DNA from: Bacillus sp. ISL-51
GTDB taxonomy: Bacteria; Bacillota; Bacilli; Bacillales; Bacillaceae
Assembly: GCF_018613535.1 (NCBI RefSeq)
Contig: NZ_JAGGQB010000006.1
Coordinates: 124,001-188,000, forward strand
Direction: 5' to 3'
Length of the DNA stretch: 64,000 nucleotides
The notes below the pieces were generated by a model. The model was not told where the DNA came from, did not search any database, and saw only the letters and a list, made by a program, of their open reading frames with translations. Position numbers and translations under genes: made by a program. Below, in pieces: positions 60,506 through 64,000 of the stretch (position 1 is the first letter of the stretch; every line of letters starts with the position of its first letter).

Positions 60506-61603
60506 TTGAAGAAACGGATAGCTTTGCTTCCCGGTGACGGGATCGGACCGGAAGTGGCGGAATCAGCCGCAGATGTGCTGAAAAGTGTTGCCGAACAATT
60601 CGGACATGAATTTGAATTTGAAAACGGGCTGATTGGAGGAGCAGCGATTGATGCACATCAAAACCCGCTCCCTGAGGAAACGGTTGCCCTTTGTGAAAAA
60701 TCGGACGCGATCTTACTCGGGGCGGTCGGCGGACCGAAATGGGACCAAAACCCTCCTGAACTCAGACCTGAAAAAGGGCTGCTCGGGATCAGAAAAAAAC
60801 TCGGCTTGTTTGCAAATTTGCGTCCCGTGACAGTATTTGAAAGCCTTTCTGAAGCATCCCCATTAAAAAAAGAATACATTAATGGCGTCGATTTTGTGAT
60901 CGTCCGCGAATTGACGGGCGGCCTCTATTTCGGACAGCCGAGCAGACAGTATGTCAATGAAGCGGGAGAGCAGGAAGCAGTCGATACGCTTTTTTATAAA
61001 AAGGAAGAAATCGAACGCGTCGTCAGAGAGGCTTTTAAAATGGCAGCCGGCAGAAAAGGAAAGGTGACGTCAGTTGATAAAGCCAACGTACTTTCATCAA
61101 GCAGGCTCTGGCGCGAAACAGCAAATGAGATCGCGAAAGAATTTCCTGATGTGACGCTTGAACATATGCTTGTCGATAATGCCGCGATGCAGCTGATCTA
61201 TGCTCCGAATCAGTTTGATGTAATTGTGACAGAGAATATGTTCGGTGATATTTTGAGCGATGAAGCATCTATGCTTACAGGCTCGCTCGGCATGCTGCCG
61301 TCAGCCAGCTTATCAAGCTCAGGGCTTCACTTGTTTGAACCCGTGCATGGCTCGGCGCCTGATATCGCGGGTAAAGGAATGGCCAATCCGTTTGCGGCGA
61401 TTTTATCGGCGGCGATGCTTTTGAGAACATCATTCGGTCTTGAAGACGAAGCCCGGGCTGTAGAGCAGGCAGTCAGCAAGGTGCTTGCAGACGGCAAGCG
61501 GACACGAGATATAGCGAGAGGCGCTGAATATTCCGGCACTCGTGAGATCACTGAAGAAGTAAAAGCGGCATTAGCCTGCGCGCATACAAAATCGATAGTG
61601 TGA
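60506..61603 (+). CDS. leuB: 3-isopropylmalate dehydrogenase
   Basis: 365 residues from a TTG with AAAGGAG 10 nt upstream. [10 protein letters not shown] at the N-terminus, the substrate arginines around [13 protein letters not shown] and NLRPV, and the NAD/metal signature [20 protein letters not shown] split across [10 protein letters not shown] (about 245). Oxidatively decarboxylates 3-isopropylmalate. Fourth step gene in ilv-leu order. Confidence 0.96.
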   Translation: MKKRIALLPGDGIGPEVAESAADVLKSVAEQFGHEFEFENGLIGGAAIDAHQNPLPEETVALCEKSDAILLGAVGGPKWDQNPPELRPEKGLLGIRKKLGLFANLRPVTVFESLSEASPLKKEYINGVDFVIVRELTGGLYFGQPSRQYVNEAGEQEAVDTLFYKKEEIERVVREAFKMAAGRKGKVTSVDKANVLSSSRLWRETANEIAKEFPDVTLEHMLVDNAAMQLIYAPNQFDVIVTENMFGDILSDEASMLTGSLGMLPSASLSSSGLHLFEPVHGSAPDIAGKGMANPFAAILSAAMLLRTSFGLEDEARAVEQAVSKVLADGKRTRDIARGAEYSGTREITEEVKAALACAHTKSIV

Positions 61604-61652
61604 CGGCTTTAAGGAAGCGGTCTTAGTTCATAGGTAGAGGGAGGAAATAAAG

Positions 61653-63071
61653 ATGATGCCTCGAACAATCATCGAAAAGATTTGGGATCGGCATGTAGTA
61701 AAAAGCAGTGAAGGAAAACCCGACCTTCTCTATATTGATCTGCACTTAATCCATGAGGTGACATCTCCTCAGGCATTTGAAGGGTTAAGGCAAAAGGGGA
61801 GAAAGGTCAGACGGCCGCAAAATACGTTTGCGACGATGGACCACAACATTCCGACGGTCAACCGGTTTGACATTAAAGATGAAGTCGCAAAACGCCAAGT
61901 GACAGCGCTTGAACGAAATTGTGAGGAGTTTGGCGTCCGCCTTGCGGATCTGCACAGCGCGGACCAGGGAATCGTCCACGTTGTCGGGCCTGAACTGGGT
62001 CTGACACTTCCCGGAAAAACCATCGTTTGCGGAGACAGCCATACATCGACTCACGGTGCATTCGGCGCTCTCGCATTCGGGATCGGCACAAGTGAAGTTG
62101 AGCATGTCCTTTCTACTCAGACACTTTGGCAGCAGCGGCCGAAAACGCTTGAGGTCCGCGTTGACGGCACGCTTCAAAAAGGAGTGACCGCAAAGGATGT
62201 TATTTTGTCAGTCATCGGCAAATACGGGGTGAGATTCGGTACGGGATATGTGATTGAATACACCGGGGAAGTATTCAGAAACATGTCAATGGATGAGCGC
62301 ATGACGGTCTGCAACATGTCAATTGAAGCGGGTGCAAGAGCAGGATTGATTGCTCCTGATGATACAACGATCGAATATTGTAAAAACCGCAAATACACGC
62401 CTAAAGGCGAAGAGTTTGAAAAAGCAGCGGCAGAATGGAAAGCATTAAGAACTGATCCGGGAGCTGTTTATGATCATTCCATCGTATTGGACGGCAGCGA
62501 GATCTCTCCTATGGTGACGTGGGGCATTAACCCCGGCATGGTTCTGCCTGTCGATGCCGAGATTCCGGCGCCTGACAGCATTCAGTCAGAAGATGATCAA
62601 AAAGAGGCCATCCGCGCGTACGAGTACATGGGGATTGAACCGAATCAAAAAATTGAAGACATTAAAGTTGAACATGTCTTTATCGGGTCCTGTACAAATT
62701 CTCGTATGACAGACCTTCGCCAGGCGGCGGAAATGATCAAAGGACAGAAAGTCGCTGAAAGCGTCAGAGCCATTGTAGTACCCGGCTCTCAAAGCGTCAA
62801 GCAGCAGGCTGAGGAAGAAGGGCTTCACCGCGTTTTCCTGGATGCGGGTTTTGAATGGAGAGAATCAGGATGCAGCATGTGTCTGAGCATGAACAATGAT
62901 GTCGTCCCTGAGGGAGAACGATGCGCCTCCACCTCTAACCGCAACTTCGAAGGAAGACAAGGAAAAGGCGCGAGAACACATCTTGTCAGTCCGGCTATGG
63001 CTGCAATGGCCGCTATTCACGGACATTTCGTCGATGTGAGAAAGTTTTATCAAGAAAAAACAGTTGTGTAA
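61653..63071 (+). CDS. leuC: 3-isopropylmalate dehydratase large subunit
   Basis: 472 residues; ATG-ATG start, the first giving the B. subtilis length, after AGGGAGGA. Aconitase-family [4Fe-4S] ligands: Cys in FIGSCTNSR and the pair in [10 protein letters not shown], plus substrate segments [19 protein letters not shown] split as [12 protein letters not shown] (about 130) and [11 protein letters not shown] near the end. Works with LeuD, encoded 14 nt downstream. Confidence 0.96.
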   Translation: MMPRTIIEKIWDRHVVKSSEGKPDLLYIDLHLIHEVTSPQAFEGLRQKGRKVRRPQNTFATMDHNIPTVNRFDIKDEVAKRQVTALERNCEEFGVRLADLHSADQGIVHVVGPELGLTLPGKTIVCGDSHTSTHGAFGALAFGIGTSEVEHVLSTQTLWQQRPKTLEVRVDGTLQKGVTAKDVILSVIGKYGVRFGTGYVIEYTGEVFRNMSMDERMTVCNMSIEAGARAGLIAPDDTTIEYCKNRKYTPKGEEFEKAAAEWKALRTDPGAVYDHSIVLDGSEISPMVTWGINPGMVLPVDAEIPAPDSIQSEDDQKEAIRAYEYMGIEPNQKIEDIKVEHVFIGSCTNSRMTDLRQAAEMIKGQKVAESVRAIVVPGSQSVKQQAEEEGLHRVFLDAGFEWRESGCSMCLSMNNDVVPEGERCASTSNRNFEGRQGKGARTHLVSPAMAAMAAIHGHFVDVRKFYQEKTVV

Positions 63072-63085
63072 GGAGTGCGCTAAAA

Positions 63086-63685
63086 GTGGAACCTTTAAAA
63101 ACACATACAGGAAAAGCGGCCGTCTTAAACCGGATTAACGTCGATACGGATCAGATTATTCCGAAACAATTTTTGAAAAGAATTGAAAGAACCGGATACG
63201 GGCGCTTCGCGTTCTTTGACTGGAGATACCTTGAAAACGGCGAGCCTAACCCTGAATTCGAATTAAACCAGCCGGCATACGAAGGAGCTTCTATTTTAAT
63301 TGCCGGAGAGAATTTCGGATGCGGCTCATCCCGGGAACACGCTCCTTGGGCGCTCGACGATTACGGGTTCAAAATTATTATCGCGCCGTCATTTGCTGAT
63401 ATATTCCATCAAAACTGCTTCAAAAACGGTATGCTTCCGATTCGTATGCCGTATGAAAGCTGGAAAGAGCTCGCAGGCCAGTATGAGAATCAGTCACTGG
63501 AGATGACGGTCGATCTTGAAAACCAGCTCATTCGCGACAGCGGGGGGCGGGAGATTTCTTTTGACGTCGATCCGCATTGGAAGGAAATGCTTGTTAACGG
63601 TTATGACGAAATTTCATTAACGCTTTTGCTGGAGGATGACATTCAGCAATTTGAATCAAAAAGAAGCTCTTGGCTTCAAGCCTGA
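63086..63685 (+). CDS. leuD: 3-isopropylmalate dehydratase small subunit
   Basis: 199 residues from a GTG start (AAGGAGTG upstream). Swivel-domain signature GENFGCGSSREHAPWAL (about 73-89) and the N-terminal RINVDTDQIIPKQFLK. Forms the active isomerase with LeuC. Last gene of the ilv-leu operon, followed by a terminator. Confidence 0.96.
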   Translation: MEPLKTHTGKAAVLNRINVDTDQIIPKQFLKRIERTGYGRFAFFDWRYLENGEPNPEFELNQPAYEGASILIAGENFGCGSSREHAPWALDDYGFKIIIAPSFADIFHQNCFKNGMLPIRMPYESWKELAGQYENQSLEMTVDLENQLIRDSGGREISFDVDPHWKEMLVNGYDEISLTLLLEDDIQQFESKRSSWLQA

Positions 63686-63721
63686 AAAAAGCTGTCCGAC
63701 ATTTGTTCGGCAGCTTTTTTT
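63686..63721 (+). terminator. Terminator of the ilv-leu operon
   Basis: AAAAAAGCTG-T-CCGA pairs with TCGGCAGCTTTTTT (one bulged base), ending in T7. Confidence 0.85.
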
Positions 63722-63804
63722 GCCTGACATGCCATCCTTTCTTGTGTTTCCTTACGTGTGTTGATACACTTGAACAAAATAAGCGCCTGAAAGGAAATAT
63801 AGGT

Positions 63805-64000
63805 ATGACGCATGACAAAAGAAAAGCAAATATAATTCCTTTCCCCCGTCTGAAGGAACGTTTGGTGGATAAAGGAATGGCCGCCATGAAGGACAAAAAG
63901 TATCAAGAGGCCCTTGAGTTCTTTTCAGAGGCGATGAGCCACGACGATACTGAATCCGACGTGCATTTAGGAATGGCAATTTGTTTTTTGGAGCTTGGGG
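63805..64000 (+). CDS. ysoA: TPR-repeat protein YsoA (3' truncated by window)
   Basis: ATG at 63805 with AAAGGA about 10 nt upstream; 65 codons are visible before the window ends. After a basic start (THDKRKANIIPFPRLKERLV) a tetratricopeptide repeat begins: MAAMKDKKYQEALEFFSEAM, then ESDVHLGMAICFLELG opens the next repeat. In B. subtilis ysoA lies next to leuD; function not established. Confidence 0.85.
   Translation, partial: MTHDKRKANIIPFPRLKERLVDKGMAAMKDKKYQEALEFFSEAMSHDDTESDVHLGMAICFLELG

Overview
This window is chromosomal DNA of a Bacillus subtilis-group species, most likely the B. amyloliquefaciens/velezensis clade. Gene order and protein lengths follow the B. subtilis ysdC-abnA-ara ... 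ilv-leu-ysoA region almost gene for gene, while many residues differ from strain 168. Spore genes (sspI, gerE, gerM and a coat-like protein), T-boxes, a lysine riboswitch, CcpA cre sites and AraR operators all fit. Species assignment is inference from memory; no database was searched.

Layout. 1-1035: 3' part of the M42 peptidase ysdC. 1193-12838: secreted arabinanase abnA, then the L-arabinose operon araABDLMNPQ-abfA under AraR and CcpA signals. 12947-18857: cstA, then on the minus strand the glycolate oxidase pair glcD-glcF and the CdaR-type regulator ysfB. 18919-29935: sspI, rRNA-methylase-like ysgA, a T-box with pheST, rnhC, zapA, yshB, polX and mutSB. 29952-36211: yshE, an overlooked 27-residue membrane peptide gene, a split DUF2711-like gene, and the fatty-acid degradation set lcfA-fadR-fadB-etfB-etfA. 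36431-51316: second GH51 arabinofuranosidase xsa, trxA, uvrC, riboswitch-controlled lysC, yslB, sdhCAB, ysmA, gerE, ysmB, racE, gerM, rph, ysnA and ysnB.

51429-54052 is the only clearly accessory stretch. Two identical tRNA-Arg(UCU) genes are followed by an AT-rich insert bounded on the right by a decayed 3' tRNA fragment. It carries a dead, frameshifted integrase and an MFS efflux-type transporter. The transporter is preceded by tandem mini-ORFs and an 11-bp hairpin abutting its ribosome-binding site, which looks like an attenuation-type control region. Just outside it are a 61-codon gene broken by one in-frame TAG and a Pro/Gly/Tyr-rich, coat-like gene.

54886-63685: ilvBHC-leuABCD behind a long control region (CodY-like palindrome, consensus-perfect cre, sigma-A promoter, leucine T-box). 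The window ends inside the TPR gene ysoA.

How the genes work together. AbnA cuts arabinan outside the cell. AraNPQ imports oligomers, the two GH51 enzymes release arabinose, and AraA/B/D convert it to xylulose-5-phosphate. The matched 41-bp paired AraR operators at araA and xsa tie the two loci together although they lie about 34 kb apart. The lcfA cluster feeds electrons through ETF toward respiration, to which SdhCAB also contributes. The remainder is conserved core genome.
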